DNA of 64,000 nt from Pseudomonas sp. UBA5706 (GCF_002419965.1 NZ_DIHC01000060.1:124001-188000); one strand, 5' to 3'. Numbered from the stretch's first letter, positions 36,614 to 47,254 are shown. The notes: generated by a model not told the origin, from the sequence alone. Program-made: numbers and translations.

Positions 36614-38344
36614 TCAGACCTGTCTGGTTTCAGGGCGATAGCCCAGGCGTCGGGCAATGAGCGCAGCCGCGATGGCGATCAGCGCGATGATCACGCCGAC
36701 CACCGCGGAAGCTTCGTTACGGCCCTCGACGATGTATTCGAGTTGCAGCATCGAGAGCGGCCTGTTGTCGCTGCTGACCAGCAACGCCAGATGGCTGATG
36801 TCTCTGGCAGCAGTCACGAAGGCCATGACCGCCACCACAACGATCGAACGTGCGCACAGAGGTATGACGATGCTGATCACGGTTTTCCAGGGCGAGGCGC
36901 CGCTGATCCAGGCAGCCTCCTCAAGCTCTGCGTTGATCTGCAACAACTGGCTTCGAATCAGTTGAACCCCCAGCGTTACCGAGGCCAGACCGACCGTAAT
37001 GATCAGGCTAAGCGTGGAGCCATAGAGCCAGTCCAGGCCGCTGTGCAGGATCAGCCACAGCATGGCGAGCGAGGTCAGCACCCCGGGAATGCTGAAAGGG
37101 ATCCACGCAGCGAACTCAAGCAACGCTCGCCCCGCCCGACGTGAACGCACAATCGTGTAGGCGACTATCAGGCTCAGCAGCGCTGCGAACGCAGCGCTTC
37201 CTGCTGCGATGCTCAGCGTGTTGCCGACTGAACCCAGCAATATCGGATCGCCGACGACGCTGCGCCAGTGCTCCAGCGTCCACACCTGATCCAGATTGAA
37301 AAAACCGAAACGCCGCATGACGCTGCTGGTGAGCAAAAAGCCCAGCGGAAGAACGGTCAGCACCAGCGCTAACAGACTCACCAGAAGGCCCAGTGGCCAG
37401 CGCCATCTGCCCAAGGTCATCACTGCTGTTTTAGCCTGCCCTGATACGGTGACGTGATGGCCCTGCTGCGTGCTTCTGCGAGAGGCGACGGCAAGTATCC
37501 CCATGATGGCGACGATCAGAATGCCGAAGGCAAAGGCGCTGGCAAAATTGATCGGGTCGTATCGCGTCACGTCGTAAATCAGCGTGCTGTAGACGTCGAT
37601 GCGTTGAGGCGCGCCCAGTACCAGTTCGATCTCAAAGGACTCCAGCGCGCGAATCACACCCATGATCGCGGTGACGATCAATGCCGGTTTGAGCAACGGC
37701 AAAGTCACGCTGCACAGCGCCTTGAAGCGGCTGTCGCCAGCGACCAGCGCGGCTTCTTCATAACGCGAATCCATGCTTTTGAAAGCGGGAGTCAACATCA
37801 TGACCTTCGCCGAGACCGTGGTCGTCGCCAGGTGCGCGAACACGATCCCACCCCAGCTGTAGATATTCAGTGGGGCCTGGGACAGCCCGAAAATGTGCAT
37901 CAACCAGCGGTTGAACAAGCCGTTGTTGGGGTCCAGAACCAGTGTCCAACCTTGAACCACTGCAAGTGCAGGCAGGAAAAACGACACCCAGAAGGCAAAT
38001 TCCAGCCAGTTGCGCCCCGGCAGATCGGTGCGCCCCAGCAACCAGGCAAGGCCGATGCTCACCGGCAAGGCAATGAGCTGGCTGGCGAACGTCAGGCTGA
38101 GGGTATTACCCAGAGCGCCAAGTATTCGTGGCTCATGAAACAGGGCCCTCCAGCCTTCCAGGGTGAACGCCTGAGCGCCTTCGATCTGACTGTCGAAGCT
38201 GCCCTGAATCACCGCCAGCAGGGGTAGAAACGTCAGGGCCAGGAAGCAGACCACCCATCCGCCGTACAGCAGTCCCCCGTACGTCAGGTATCTGGCCTGT
38301 CTGGGTGGCGGGCGCCGCAAGGCGATGGGGTTGGTGGTCGGCAT
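36614..38344 (-). CDS. ABC transporter fused permease (FbpB type)
   Basis: A 576-residue inner-membrane protein consisting of two fused permease halves, each with about six helices. Each has a coupling loop: EEAALVAGDSRFKAL near residue 195 and EEAAWISGASPWKTV near residue 480. This matches FbpB/ThiP-type transporters for Fe3+, thiamine or phosphonates. It forms the complete channel alone and works with the ATPase and binding protein encoded next. It follows the OprD gene by 39 bases. Confidence 0.91.
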   Translation of the reverse strand: MPTTNPIALRRPPPRQARYLTYGGLLYGGWVVCFLALTFLPLLAVIQGSFDSQIEGAQAFTLEGWRALFHEPRILGALGNTLSLTFASQLIALPVSIGLAWLLGRTDLPGRNWLEFAFWVSFFLPALAVVQGWTLVLDPNNGLFNRWLMHIFGLSQAPLNIYSWGGIVFAHLATTTVSAKVMMLTPAFKSMDSRYEEAALVAGDSRFKALCSVTLPLLKPALIVTAIMGVIRALESFEIELVLGAPQRIDVYSTLIYDVTRYDPINFASAFAFGILIVAIMGILAVASRRSTQQGHHVTVSGQAKTAVMTLGRWRWPLGLLVSLLALVLTVLPLGFLLTSSVMRRFGFFNLDQVWTLEHWRSVVGDPILLGSVGNTLSIAAGSAAFAALLSLIVAYTIVRSRRAGRALLEFAAWIPFSIPGVLTSLAMLWLILHSGLDWLYGSTLSLIITVGLASVTLGVQLIRSQLLQINAELEEAAWISGASPWKTVISIVIPLCARSIVVVAVMAFVTAARDISHLALLVSSDNRPLSMLQLEYIVEGRNEASAVVGVIIALIAIAAALIARRLGYRPETRQV

Positions 38345-38383
38345 GTATCGTTCTCGATAAGACGATGTGGAAAGAAGGAGGCC

Positions 38384-39715
38384 TCAGAGCAACGCCAGCG
38401 TGTAGCTGACAATCACCTTGCTCTCGTCCACATTGCGGGCGCTGCTAAGTGCAGAGCGAAATGATCCGTTGCGCCACGCGAAATTAAGCCCTTTTAAAGT
38501 GCCGCTCTGAACCCTGTATTCCAGGGAGGTCCCTCGATACCATTCATGGCTGTTCCCGGCCGATGTCGCGATGTGCTGCCCCTTGAGATAGTCGGCAGAC
38601 AGCTTTAGCCCGGGCACACCTGCTGCTGCGAAGTCATAGGCGTACGTCCCGATCAGAGTGCGCTCGCCCGCATGCTGGAAGGTGTTGAGACTGCGGTCGG
38701 TGGTGAGGTAGGCCCGCACCCCGTCGCCCATGGTCATGAATGGAAAGTCGCTGCTGCCGGTCAGGCGCTGATAGCCCAGCCCCAGCGAGTGCCCGGACAG
38801 CGAATAGGTGAACACGGCGCTCCAGGCGCGGTTATCGACTTCGCCGTTGTTGCCGTAGCCATTGCTGACGTAACCTTCCGCACGGCCAGCCTGGCTCGCG
38901 TTTTTGCCCGTGGAGTCACTGATAAACCCACGCAGATCAGTCTTCAGCGAGCCCACGGGCAACTGTGCACGATGGGTCAGCCCCAGAAAGTGCTGGGTAT
39001 AAAAGTCTTCAAGCTTGCCGTAGTAGTACTGCGCAGTGAGGTCTTTGGAAATTGCGTAATCGCCCCCTGTGAACAGGAAGCTGTTGACGAACTGGCCAGT
39101 GGTCGCGTTGTTGGCGCCCAGAATCGACAGGCCCTGATTGTCAGTGGAGTTGCGCCCTTTGGCGTGGGTGAGTTTGCCGGCAGTGAGCGTGAGCCTGTCG
39201 ATGTCGCGCGTGGTGAACTGGGCACCCTCGTACGTCTGGGGAAGCATGCGCCCGTCGTTATAGGTCACCACAGGCAGGGTCGGACGCAGGGTCCCCAGAT
39301 GCAGTTCGCTTTTGCTGATTCGTGCCTTGAACGTTGGCCCCAGGCTGGAGAACTCATTCACCGCTCGGCCATCGCTATCGGTTGGAAAAACCTGTCCACC
39401 GCGACTGCTGCTGGTGGGGTTGTAGTGGGTGCCTTTGCCTGAATCGAGGTGCACGCCAAGCATGCCCAAGGCGTCGACGCCGAACCCCACCGGACCTTCG
39501 GTGTAACCCGAGCGGTAGTCGAGAATGAAGCCCTGTCCCCATTCGGCCTGCTTCGACGGATTCGCAGTTCCGCTACGGTTATCGCGGTTGATGTAGAAAT
39601 TGCGCAGCTCGAGGTTAGCGGTACTGTCCTCCAGAAAACCTGCTGCGTGCGCCTGGACATCGACACCGACTACAGCGGCGCCAGATAAAATCATCACGGG
39701 TAAATATTTACTCAA
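38384..39715 (-). CDS. OprD-family outer membrane porin
   Basis: A 443-residue substrate-specific porin. The N-terminal mature region GFLEDSTANLELRNFYINR is the OprD signature, and the protein ends in a hydrophobic strand as expected for a beta-barrel. A TTG start at 39715 is proposed: GGAG stands seven bases before it and the resulting N-terminus (MSKYLPVMIL) makes a good signal peptide ending QAHAA. No ATG fits except one seven codons in. Members of this family take up organic acids or basic amino acids. As first gene of the operon it probably admits the same compound imported by the ABC system. Confidence 0.9.
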   Translation of the reverse strand: MSKYLPVMILSGAAVVGVDVQAHAAGFLEDSTANLELRNFYINRDNRSGTANPSKQAEWGQGFILDYRSGYTEGPVGFGVDALGMLGVHLDSGKGTHYNPTSSSRGGQVFPTDSDGRAVNEFSSLGPTFKARISKSELHLGTLRPTLPVVTYNDGRMLPQTYEGAQFTTRDIDRLTLTAGKLTHAKGRNSTDNQGLSILGANNATTGQFVNSFLFTGGDYAISKDLTAQYYYGKLEDFYTQHFLGLTHRAQLPVGSLKTDLRGFISDSTGKNASQAGRAEGYVSNGYGNNGEVDNRAWSAVFTYSLSGHSLGLGYQRLTGSSDFPFMTMGDGVRAYLTTDRSLNTFQHAGERTLIGTYAYDFAAAGVPGLKLSADYLKGQHIATSAGNSHEWYRGTSLEYRVQSGTLKGLNFAWRNGSFRSALSSARNVDESKVIVSYTLALL

Positions 39716-39785
39716 CGGATCACTCCAACTTCCTGGATGGGTAGTGACCTGAGCGTTCCGTTGTCGAATAGGCAAAATAGGTCGT

Positions 39786-39801
39786 CTGCCATGAGTGGCA
39801 G
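39786..39801. promoter_or_regulatory. Inverted repeat between oprD-like and gntR-like genes
   Basis: CTGCCA-TGAG-TGGCAG, a perfect six-base-pair inverted repeat with four-base spacer, lies in the 249-base divergent promoter region, with a weaker TGCC/GGCA pair at 39859-39871. An AT-rich palindrome AAAATTAATTTT is at 39817-39828. The first is a candidate operator for the divergent GntR protein; nothing proves it. Confidence 0.3.
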
Positions 39802-39964
39802 GAAGCGACTCTAAATAAAATTAATTTTTTTAGAAAATGTTAATTTCTTCTGAGCATATGCCATTTCGGCAGGGGCCTGATTCGAGCGACTGAGGCACAA
39901 TGCGCTCCGAAATGTTGCCTCCTGCGGGGGCCGATAACAGCGACCAAGACACGGATGGCTCTGT

Positions 39965-40654
39965 ATGACAATTACAAAATCCCCTCTCGGGGTCATTGAA
40001 ACCGTGTACCAGCACATGCGCGTCAGGCTTGTCACCGGCCAGTTGAAACCCGGCGAGAAGCTGAAAATCAGTCAACTGAGTCAGGAAATGGATGTGAGCA
40101 CGGGGGTGTTGCGCGAGGCGCTCACGCGCCTGAGTGCGGAGAATCTGGTGGTGGCCACACCGCAGCGAGGTTTCAGCGTTGCGCCCATGTCCGCTGCAGA
40201 GTTAATGGACCTTACCCGAGTACGCATCGATATCGAAGGGTTGTGCATTCGCCGCTCCTTGAGCCTGGGCGGTATCGAATGGGAATCAGCGGTCGTCGGT
40301 GCTTACCATCGCCTCATGCACACACCGGCACGTGACGGGCATCGCCAGGCATTGCCTTCGGCGGCCTGGTACGGTGCGCATAACCATTTTCATGACACGG
40401 TGGTTTCGGCCTGCGACAGCCCCTGGCTGCTCAAGCTGCGCGATCAACTTCACGTTCAAAGCGAACGCTATCGGTTGATTGCAGCTTCCATGATTCATCA
40501 CGACGAGCGCAGTCTTGACGATGAACACGAGCGCTTGCTGAACGCCGTGACCAGTCGCAATGTCGATCTCACCGTGGAACTGATCGGCGCGCACTTCCTG
40601 CAAACCGCCGAAGGGCTGCTCGAGCGTGGATCTGAAGTCTGGCTGGGAAAGTGA
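39965..40654 (+). CDS. GntR-family transcriptional regulator (FCD/FadR subfamily)
   Basis: A 229-residue regulator. The N-terminal winged helix (about 8-75) has LKPGEKLKISQLSQEMDVS and the recognition segment VLREALTRLSAENLV. The C-terminal all-helical FCD ligand-binding domain (about 85-215) contains NHFHD and conserved His near residue 200 that usually bind a metal contacting a carboxylate effector. It is divergent from the ten-gene operon and very probably controls it, most likely as a repressor relieved by the substrate or an intermediate. FCD effectors are commonly organic acids, consistent with a carboxylate substrate. Confidence 0.9.
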   Translation: MTITKSPLGVIETVYQHMRVRLVTGQLKPGEKLKISQLSQEMDVSTGVLREALTRLSAENLVVATPQRGFSVAPMSAAELMDLTRVRIDIEGLCIRRSLSLGGIEWESAVVGAYHRLMHTPARDGHRQALPSAAWYGAHNHFHDTVVSACDSPWLLKLRDQLHVQSERYRLIAASMIHHDERSLDDEHERLLNAVTSRNVDLTVELIGAHFLQTAEGLLERGSEVWLGK

Positions 40655-40713
40655 GCTGACTGGCACCGCAACGAAGGCTGGCGTTCGGCGCGCAGACATT
40701 TGTCATTTGGACC

Positions 40714-40755
40714 GGTTGCTGGCGGCAGCATTGAGAACGCCACCGCCAGCAAGCC
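40714..40755. repeat. REP-type hairpin at the right edge of the accessory region
   Basis: GGTTGCTGGCGG (40714-40725) pairs with CCGCCAGCAAGCC (40743-40755). It has the same arms as the element at 19821-19866. It lies between the gntR-like gene and cysS, both pointing into it. Confidence 0.7.
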
Positions 40756-40785
40756 GTACTGCGAGGGGAGAAGTTGCGGGCTTGA

Positions 40786-42168
40786 TCAGTCCGCCAATCG
40801 CCAGGTGGTGCCGCCTTTGCCATCCTCCAGCACGACACCCAAGGCCGTGAGCTGATCACGAATGCGGTCGGACTCTGCCCAGTTCTTGTCGGCGCGGGCC
40901 TGCAGACGCGCAGCGATCAGCGCTTCCACTTCTGTTGCATCGACACGACCTTCGGCGCCTGCACGCAGGAAGTCGTCGGCTTCGAGCTGCAACACACCCA
41001 GTACGCCGGCCAGTTGCTTCAAGCGCGCCGCCAAACCCGCGGCTGCCGTGACATCGCTGTCACGCAGACGATTGATTTCGCGCACCATCTCGAACAGCAC
41101 CGCGCAGGCTTCTGGGGTGCCGAAGTCATCGTTCATCGCCGCGGAAAACCGCTCGACGAATGCGTCGCCACCCGCAGGCTCGGCTGCTGGCAAACCTTTG
41201 AGCGCATGGTAGAAACGCTCCAACGCGCCCTTCGATTCTTTCAGGCTGTCTTCGGAATAGTTGATCGCGCTGCGGTAGTGGCTCGACACCAGCAGATAAC
41301 GCACCACTTCCGGATGGTATTTATCCAGCACGTCGCGAATGGTGAAGAAGTTGTTCAAGGACTTGGACATCTTCTCGCCATTGATGCGAATCATGCCGCA
41401 ATGCATCCAGGCATTGGCGTAAGTCTTGCCGGTAGCGGCTTCGCTCTGGGCGATCTCGTTTTCGTGGTGCGGGAACTCCAGATCACTGCCGCCGCCATGA
41501 ATGTCGAAGGTCTCACCCAGACAGCAGGTGGACATCACCGAGCATTCAATATGCCAGCCTGGGCGCCCCGCGCCCCATGGCGAGTCCCAACTCGGTTCGC
41601 CCGGCTTGACGCCTTTCCACAGCACGAAGTCCAGTGGGTCTTCCTTGGCTTCGTCGACCTCGATCCGCGCACCGATGCGCAAATCTTCGATCTTCTTGCG
41701 CGACAGCTTGCCGTAGCCCATGAACTTGGCGACGCGGTAGTACACGTCGCCATTGCCGGGTGCGTAAGCGTAACCCTTGTCGATCAGCGTCTGAATCATG
41801 CTCAGCATGCCGGGAATGTGGTCCGTAGCGCGTGGCTCCAGATCCGGCTTGAGAATATTCAGGCGCGCTTCGTCCTCGTGCATCGCATCGATCATGCGCG
41901 CGGTCAGGGCATCGAAAGGCTCGCCATTCTCACGGGCGCGGTTGATGATCTTGTCTTCGATGTCGGTGATGTTGCGCACGTAGGTCAGGTCATAGCCGCT
42001 GAAACGCAGCCAGCGGGTCACCAGGTCAAAGGCAACCATGCTGCGGCCGTGGCCGATATGGCAATAGTCGTACACGGTCATGCCGCAGACGTACATGCGC
42101 ACCTTGTTGCCATCCAGCGGTTTGAAAACTTCTTTGCTCTTGGTGAGCGTGTTGTAGATAGAGAGCAC
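40786..42168 (-). CDS. cysS: Cysteinyl-tRNA synthetase
   Basis: A 460-residue class I aminoacyl-tRNA synthetase. HIGH is at 37-40 (CHIGHGRS), the KMSKS loop near residue 268 (KMSKSLNN), and the zinc ligand Cys28 in YVCGMTVYD with a later Cys in ECSVMS. The DALR-type anticodon domain is C-terminal. It charges tRNA-Cys. It follows glnS by nine bases in the same direction, so the two form an operon, as in P. aeruginosa (PA1794-PA1795). Confidence 0.98.
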   Translation of the reverse strand: MLSIYNTLTKSKEVFKPLDGNKVRMYVCGMTVYDYCHIGHGRSMVAFDLVTRWLRFSGYDLTYVRNITDIEDKIINRARENGEPFDALTARMIDAMHEDEARLNILKPDLEPRATDHIPGMLSMIQTLIDKGYAYAPGNGDVYYRVAKFMGYGKLSRKKIEDLRIGARIEVDEAKEDPLDFVLWKGVKPGEPSWDSPWGAGRPGWHIECSVMSTCCLGETFDIHGGGSDLEFPHHENEIAQSEAATGKTYANAWMHCGMIRINGEKMSKSLNNFFTIRDVLDKYHPEVVRYLLVSSHYRSAINYSEDSLKESKGALERFYHALKGLPAAEPAGGDAFVERFSAAMNDDFGTPEACAVLFEMVREINRLRDSDVTAAAGLAARLKQLAGVLGVLQLEADDFLRAGAEGRVDATEVEALIAARLQARADKNWAESDRIRDQLTALGVVLEDGKGGTTWRLAD

Positions 42169-42177
42169 GACGATTCC

Positions 42178-43878
42178 TTATTGGCCCCACGAATCGCGCA
42201 GGGTCACGGTACGGTTGAATACCGGTTGACCTGGTTTAGAGTCCTTGACATCCGCGCAGAAATAACCTTCGCGTTCGAACTGGAAACGGTCTTCCGGCGC
42301 AGCTTCAGCCAACGACGGTTCAGCCCGACAACCGGTCAGGACCTGCAAGGAGCCTGGGTTGATGTTGTCCAGGAAGGTCTTGCCCTCTTCTGCCTTTTCC
42401 GGGTTCGCAGACAGGAACAGGCGATCGTAGAGACGCACTTCGCATTCAATGCTTTCAGCCGCCGGTACCCAGTGAACCACGCCTTTGACCTTGCGGCCTT
42501 CCGGGTTCTTGCCCAACGTTTCCGGATCGTACGAGCAATGCAGTTCGACGATGTTGCCGTCGGCGTCCTTGATCGCCTCGTCGGCGCGGATCACGTAGCT
42601 GCCGCGCAAACGCACTTCGCCATTTGGCTCCAGACGCTTGTAGCCCTTGGGCGGCTCTTCCATGAAGTCATCGCGGTCGATGTAGATTTCGCGGGAGAAC
42701 GGCAGCTTGCGTAAGCCCAGCTCTTCTTTCTGCGGATGACGCGGCAGTTCGAGGTGATCGACCTTGTCTTCCGGGAAGTTGGTGATGACGACTTTCAACG
42801 GACGCAGCACGCACATGGCCCGCGGTGCATTGTGGTCCAGGTCCTGACGGATGCTGAATTCGAGCATGCCGAAGTCGACCACGCCGTCGGAACGGTTGGT
42901 GCCGATCATTTCGCAGAAACTGCGGATCGACGCCGGGGTGTAACCGCGACGACGGAAGCCCGACAGGGTCGACATGCGCGGGTCGTCCCAACCATGGACG
43001 TGCTTCTCATCGACCAACTGCTTGAGCTTGCGCTTGCTGGTGATGGTGTAGTTCAGGTTCAGGCGGGAAAACTCGTACTGACGCGGCTTGCACGGCACCG
43101 ACAGGTTGTCGAGGAACCATTCGTACAGCGGACGATGGCTTTCGAATTCCAGGGTGCAGATCGAGTGGGTGATGCCTTCGATGGCGTCCGACTGCCCGTG
43201 GGTAAAGTCGTAGATCGGGTAGATGCACCACTTGTCACCGGTCTGATGGTGATGGGCGTGGCGGATGCGGTACAGAATCGGGTCGCGCAGGTTCATGTTA
43301 GGCGAGGCCATGTCGATCTTGGCGCGCAACACGCGGGCACCGTCTTCGAATTCGCCGGCCTTCATGCGTGCGAACAGGTCCAGGTTTTCCTCGACACTGC
43401 GCTCGCGGAACGGGCTGTTTTTGCCTGGTTCGATCAGGGTGCCGCGGTATTCACGGGCCTGCTCGGGCGTCAGGTCATCGACATAGGCCTTGCCGGCCTT
43501 GATCAGCTCGACGGCCCAGTCGTGCAACTGATCGAAATACTGCGAGGCGTAACGCACTTCACCGGACCACTCGAAGCCCAACCATTTGACGTCGCTTTCG
43601 ATGGCGTCGATATATTCCTGGTCTTCCTTGGCCGGGTTGGTGTCGTCGAAGCGCAGATGCGTGACGCCACCGAACTCCTGAGCCAGACCAAAGTTGACGC
43701 AGATCGACTTGGCATGACCGATGTGCAGGTAGCCGTTGGGCTCCGGCGGAAAACGGGTCACGATCTTGGTGTGCTTGCCCGAATCCAGGTCTGCCTGCAC
43801 GATCGGGCGCAGGAAGTTGGTTGGAATTGCAGGGCCTGCCTTTGAATTCGCAGCGGCGTCTTGAGTGGGCTTGCTCAT
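42178..43878 (-). CDS. glnS: Glutaminyl-tRNA synthetase
   Basis: A 566-residue class I synthetase. HIGH lies at 52-55 (LHIGHAKS) after PPEPNGY, the KMSKS-equivalent is TSKRKL, and two C-terminal beta-barrel anticodon domains complete the protein. The N-terminus has a 20-residue Ala-rich extension. It charges tRNA-Gln directly. The 270-base gap upstream is a divergent promoter region shared with ppiB and contains a GCTGTCA/TGACAGC inverted repeat near 43950. Confidence 0.98.
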   Translation of the reverse strand: MSKPTQDAAANSKAGPAIPTNFLRPIVQADLDSGKHTKIVTRFPPEPNGYLHIGHAKSICVNFGLAQEFGGVTHLRFDDTNPAKEDQEYIDAIESDVKWLGFEWSGEVRYASQYFDQLHDWAVELIKAGKAYVDDLTPEQAREYRGTLIEPGKNSPFRERSVEENLDLFARMKAGEFEDGARVLRAKIDMASPNMNLRDPILYRIRHAHHHQTGDKWCIYPIYDFTHGQSDAIEGITHSICTLEFESHRPLYEWFLDNLSVPCKPRQYEFSRLNLNYTITSKRKLKQLVDEKHVHGWDDPRMSTLSGFRRRGYTPASIRSFCEMIGTNRSDGVVDFGMLEFSIRQDLDHNAPRAMCVLRPLKVVITNFPEDKVDHLELPRHPQKEELGLRKLPFSREIYIDRDDFMEEPPKGYKRLEPNGEVRLRGSYVIRADEAIKDADGNIVELHCSYDPETLGKNPEGRKVKGVVHWVPAAESIECEVRLYDRLFLSANPEKAEEGKTFLDNINPGSLQVLTGCRAEPSLAEAAPEDRFQFEREGYFCADVKDSKPGQPVFNRTVTLRDSWGQ

Positions 43879-44148
43879 AGGATCCTTGAAAACCTAACTG
43901 TCTTGGCCAGGGTAGGCCGAATAAATCAAAGCGCCTATCATAGCCGATGCTGTCAACCCCCTGACAGCGCGCAGTGACAAAACTGTCGAGATACGCCTTC
44001 CGTCATTTGCACCACGGGTATTGATCGCAACTTCCCGTTGCACGTCTAGCCTCTGTAAACTGCGCGCCAGGGTGAAATCGCCAGCCTCTATACGCTGCAC
44101 GCTGCGATCGACACGTCCAACTTCGAATTCCCTATAAGAGTAGCCAAG

Positions 44149-44652
44149 ATGACTCAAGTAAAACTGACCACCAACCACGGCGACATCGTCCTGCAACTGG
44201 ACGCTGAAAAAGCGCCGATCACCGTCGCCAACTTCGTCGAATATGTGAAGGCGGGCCACTACGAGAACACCGTATTCCACCGCGTCATCGGCAACTTCAT
44301 GATTCAGGGCGGCGGTTTTGAGCCAGGCATGAAAGAGAAGAAAGACAAGCGCCCAAGCATCCAGAACGAAGCCGACAACGGTCTGCCGAACAAGAAGTAC
44401 AGCGTTGCCATGGCGCGCACCATGGAGCCGCATTCAGCTTCGGCGCAGTTCTTCATCAACGTCGCTGACAACAGCTTCCTCAACCACAGCGGCAAGAACC
44501 CTCAGGGCTGGGGTTACGCAGTGTTCGGTGAAGTGGTCGAAGGTTCGAACGTCGTTGACAAGATCAAAGGCGTTGCCACCACTAACAAGGCTGGCCACCA
44601 GGACGTACCGGCTGAGGACGTCATCATCGAGAAAGCAGAGATCATTGAGTGA
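44149..44652 (+). CDS. ppiB: Cytoplasmic peptidyl-prolyl cis-trans isomerase B (cyclophilin)
   Basis: A 167-residue cyclophilin without signal peptide. The active-site segments [14 protein letters not shown] and [24 protein letters not shown] core are intact, including the catalytic Arg after FH. It speeds prolyl isomerisation in the cytoplasm. Its stop overlaps the lpxH start (GTGA), so the two are coupled. Confidence 0.96.
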   Translation: MTQVKLTTNHGDIVLQLDAEKAPITVANFVEYVKAGHYENTVFHRVIGNFMIQGGGFEPGMKEKKDKRPSIQNEADNGLPNKKYSVAMARTMEPHSASAQFFINVADNSFLNHSGKNPQGWGYAVFGEVVEGSNVVDKIKGVATTNKAGHQDVPAEDVIIEKAEIIE

Positions 44653-45413
44653 TATTGCTGATCTCCGATCTGCATCTGGAAGAAGAACGCCCGGACATCA
44701 CCCGGGCGTTTCTGGATCTGCTGAGTGACCGGGCGCGTGACGCCGAGTCGCTGTATATCCTCGGGGATTTTTTCGAAGCCTGGATCGGCGATGACGCAAT
44801 GTCGCCGTTCCAACGCTCGATCTGCCAAGCCCTGCGCGCGTTAAGCGACAGTGGCACGCAAGTATTCCTGATGCACGGCAATCGCGACTTCATGATCGGT
44901 AAAGCCTTTTGCAGGGCGGCAGGTTGCACCCTGCTCCGCGACCCCAGTGTCGTGCAGTTCAACGGTGAGCCGGTGTTGCTGATGCATGGCGACAGCCTGT
45001 GTACCCGCGACGAAGCCTACATGCGCATGCGCCGCTATCTGCGCAATCCACTGACTTTATGGGTCCTGCGTCATCTGCCCTTGAGCACCCGCCACAAGCT
45101 GGCGCGCAAGCTGCGCAGCGAAAGCCGTGCGCAGACCCGCATGAAAGCCAACGACATCGTCGATGTGACCCCCGAAGAGGTACCGCGGATCATGTCCGAG
45201 TACCAGGTAAAAACCCTGATCCACGGCCACACCCACCGCCCCGCCATCCACAAGCTGCAGATCGGTGACGACACCGCGCAACGGATCGTACTTGGGGACT
45301 GGGACCGCGAGGGCTGGGCGTTACAAATCGACGAGCAGGGCTTTCAACTGACATCTTTCGCGTTCGTGCCGCCGCAGCCGTTGGCGATTGGGCGTACCCA
45401 AAGCCAGGGCTGA
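44649..45413 (+). CDS. lpxH: UDP-2,3-diacylglucosamine hydrolase
   Basis: A 254-residue metallophosphoesterase of lipid A synthesis. It cleaves UDP-2,3-diacyl-GlcN to lipid X at the inner membrane surface. Metal ligands are visible in SDLH (Asp7, His9), [22 protein letters not shown] and HGHTHRP. The GTG start at 44649 overlaps the ppiB stop by four bases. The family usually has about 240 residues; a short C-terminal extension is present. Confidence 0.96.
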   Translation: MILLISDLHLEEERPDITRAFLDLLSDRARDAESLYILGDFFEAWIGDDAMSPFQRSICQALRALSDSGTQVFLMHGNRDFMIGKAFCRAAGCTLLRDPSVVQFNGEPVLLMHGDSLCTRDEAYMRMRRYLRNPLTLWVLRHLPLSTRHKLARKLRSESRAQTRMKANDIVDVTPEEVPRIMSEYQVKTLIHGHTHRPAIHKLQIGDDTAQRIVLGDWDREGWALQIDEQGFQLTSFAFVPPQPLAIGRTQSQG

Positions 45414-45507
45414 ATACGCATAATCGTGTGTTGCGACGCTGTGGGGTTGAGCGTGTCCGTCAATGCTTAGCTCTAGACGCAGCAGTTGATCGGCGCTCCA
45501 TTTGATC

Positions 45508-45601
45508 GCTCCCACGCTCTGCGTGGGAACGGCGGGCAAGGCGCTCTGTCTCCAGGAGCGTAGAGCGCCAATCATCGTGCTACCAACCAGAGCGTGGGAG
45601 C
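45508..45601. repeat. Inverted pair of CCCACGC-type repeats
   Basis: GCTCCCACGCTCTG (45508-45521) recurs in perfect inverse at 45588-45601. The left copy is itself followed by GCGTGGG, making a local palindrome. The 245-base gap between lpxH and emrB contains nothing else recognised. Confidence 0.6.
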
Positions 45602-45658
45602 AATCAGTATCGTCGCCCGACAGGGTGCGCAATTACGCGTCTGACAGCACCGCCCCAC

Positions 45659-47191
45659 CTAGTGCCCTGCCCCAGGCCCGGGCTTGGCCGAGAACGGTGG
45701 CTTGGCCATCCAGATCACCAGAATCAGTGCGAAGAACAGCCAGCCCATCATGTAGAAATAATCCACCGTCGACATCATGTACGCCTGGCTGCTAACCATG
45801 CTGTCGAGCTGCGCATAGGCCTGATTGCTCGCCCCGCCGAGGGTTTCCAGTGCCTGGCGCGTGGTGGGCTCGTAGGTGTTTATGCTTTCACTGAGGTAGG
45901 CATGGTGCATGTTGGCCCGGCGAATCCAGATCCAGGTGGTCAGCGACGCCGCGAAGCTGCCGCCCAGGTTACGCAGAAATGTCGCAAGCCCCGAACCATC
46001 GGCGATCTGCGACGGTGGCAGGTCCGACAGCAGGATGCTCAAGGTAGGCATGAAGAACAGCGCGATCCCTGCGCCCATGAACAGCTGCACCAGGGCGATA
46101 TGTTCGAAATCCACCTGGCTGGTGAAGTTCGCACGCATGAAGCAGCTCAGCCCGATGCCCAAAAAGGCCAGGCCCGCCAGTACCCTCAGGTCGAATTTGG
46201 GCGCGTATTTGCCCACGAACGGTGACAACAACACCGGCAGCACGCCGATCGGGGCCACTGCCAGCCCGGCGTAGGTTGGCGTGTATCCCATCTGCGTCTG
46301 CAACCACTGAGGCAGGATCAGGTTGATGCCGAAGAATCCCGCGTAACCCAGCACCAGACAAATCGTCCCGGCACGGAAGTTACGGAAGGCGAACAATCGC
46401 AGGTTGACCACCGGATGCTCGTCGGTCATCTCCCAGATCACGAACGCCGCCAGGCCGATCACCGAGATCACCGTGCCGATGATGATGAAATTCGACGAGA
46501 ACCAGTCCAGGTCGTTGCCTTTATCGAGCACGATCTGCAGCGCGCCCACGCCGATTATCAACGTAATGAGCCCCACGTAATCCATGGGCTGGCGGCTGGT
46601 GGTCACCGGTCGTGCGGCCATTTGCGTGCGCACCACAAAGGCTGCGAACAGGCCGATCGGCACGTTGATGAAGAAGATCCACGGCCAGGTGTAACTGTCA
46701 GTGATCCAGCCGCCCAGAATCGGCCCGGCGATAGGCGCCACCACCGTCACCATCGCCAGCAATGCCAATGCCATCCCCCTCTTTGCCGGAGGGTAAACGG
46801 CAATCAGCAGCGTCTGGGTCATCGGGTAAAGCGGCCCGGCGACCACGCCCTGCAACACACGAAAGCCCACCAGCTCAGGCATGGACCTGGAAATACCGCA
46901 GAGAAACGAAGCCATCACGAACAGCAACGTAGCCCAGATGAACAATTTCACCTCGCCGAAGCGCCGGCTAAGCCAGCCCGTCAGCGGCAGGGCGATCGCA
47001 TTGCTGACGGCGAACGAGGTGATCACCCACGTACCCTGTTCGGAACTGACCCCAAGGTTGCCGGAAATCGTCGGCAACGCGACGTTGGCAATGGTGGTGT
47101 CGAGCACCTGCATAAACGTCGCCAGCGACAGGCCAATGGTGGTCAACACCAGGCTTGGAGGCGTAAAAGAAGCCGGAGCGTTGTTACTCAT
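45659..47191 (-). CDS. emrB: Multidrug efflux MFS transporter EmrB (DHA2 family)
   Basis: A 510-residue major facilitator with about 14 membrane helices, the DHA2 number. The motif ATIANVALPTISGNLG in helix 1 and GWLSRRFGEVK in loop 2-3 are characteristic. It exports hydrophobic drugs or acids by proton antiport through the EmrA adaptor and an outer-membrane channel. It is the last gene of a marR-oprM-emrA-emrB operon; the 63-base gap to emrA has a good AAAGGA before the start. Confidence 0.93.
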   Translation of the reverse strand: MSNNAPASFTPPSLVLTTIGLSLATFMQVLDTTIANVALPTISGNLGVSSEQGTWVITSFAVSNAIALPLTGWLSRRFGEVKLFIWATLLFVMASFLCGISRSMPELVGFRVLQGVVAGPLYPMTQTLLIAVYPPAKRGMALALLAMVTVVAPIAGPILGGWITDSYTWPWIFFINVPIGLFAAFVVRTQMAARPVTTSRQPMDYVGLITLIIGVGALQIVLDKGNDLDWFSSNFIIIGTVISVIGLAAFVIWEMTDEHPVVNLRLFAFRNFRAGTICLVLGYAGFFGINLILPQWLQTQMGYTPTYAGLAVAPIGVLPVLLSPFVGKYAPKFDLRVLAGLAFLGIGLSCFMRANFTSQVDFEHIALVQLFMGAGIALFFMPTLSILLSDLPPSQIADGSGLATFLRNLGGSFAASLTTWIWIRRANMHHAYLSESINTYEPTTRQALETLGGASNQAYAQLDSMVSSQAYMMSTVDYFYMMGWLFFALILVIWMAKPPFSAKPGPGAGH

Positions 47192-47254
47192 CGCGAATCC
47201 TTTGACACTCGGAAAGCGTTCCGGCCGTTAAACCGGAACGAATGGATCGGCGGG

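Noticed and set aside
34444..38344. ABC transporter as a plain Fe3+ uptake system
   Set aside because: No Fur-box-like sequence was seen and the genes are embedded in a catabolic operon with a GntR regulator; an organic anion or chelate is more likely.
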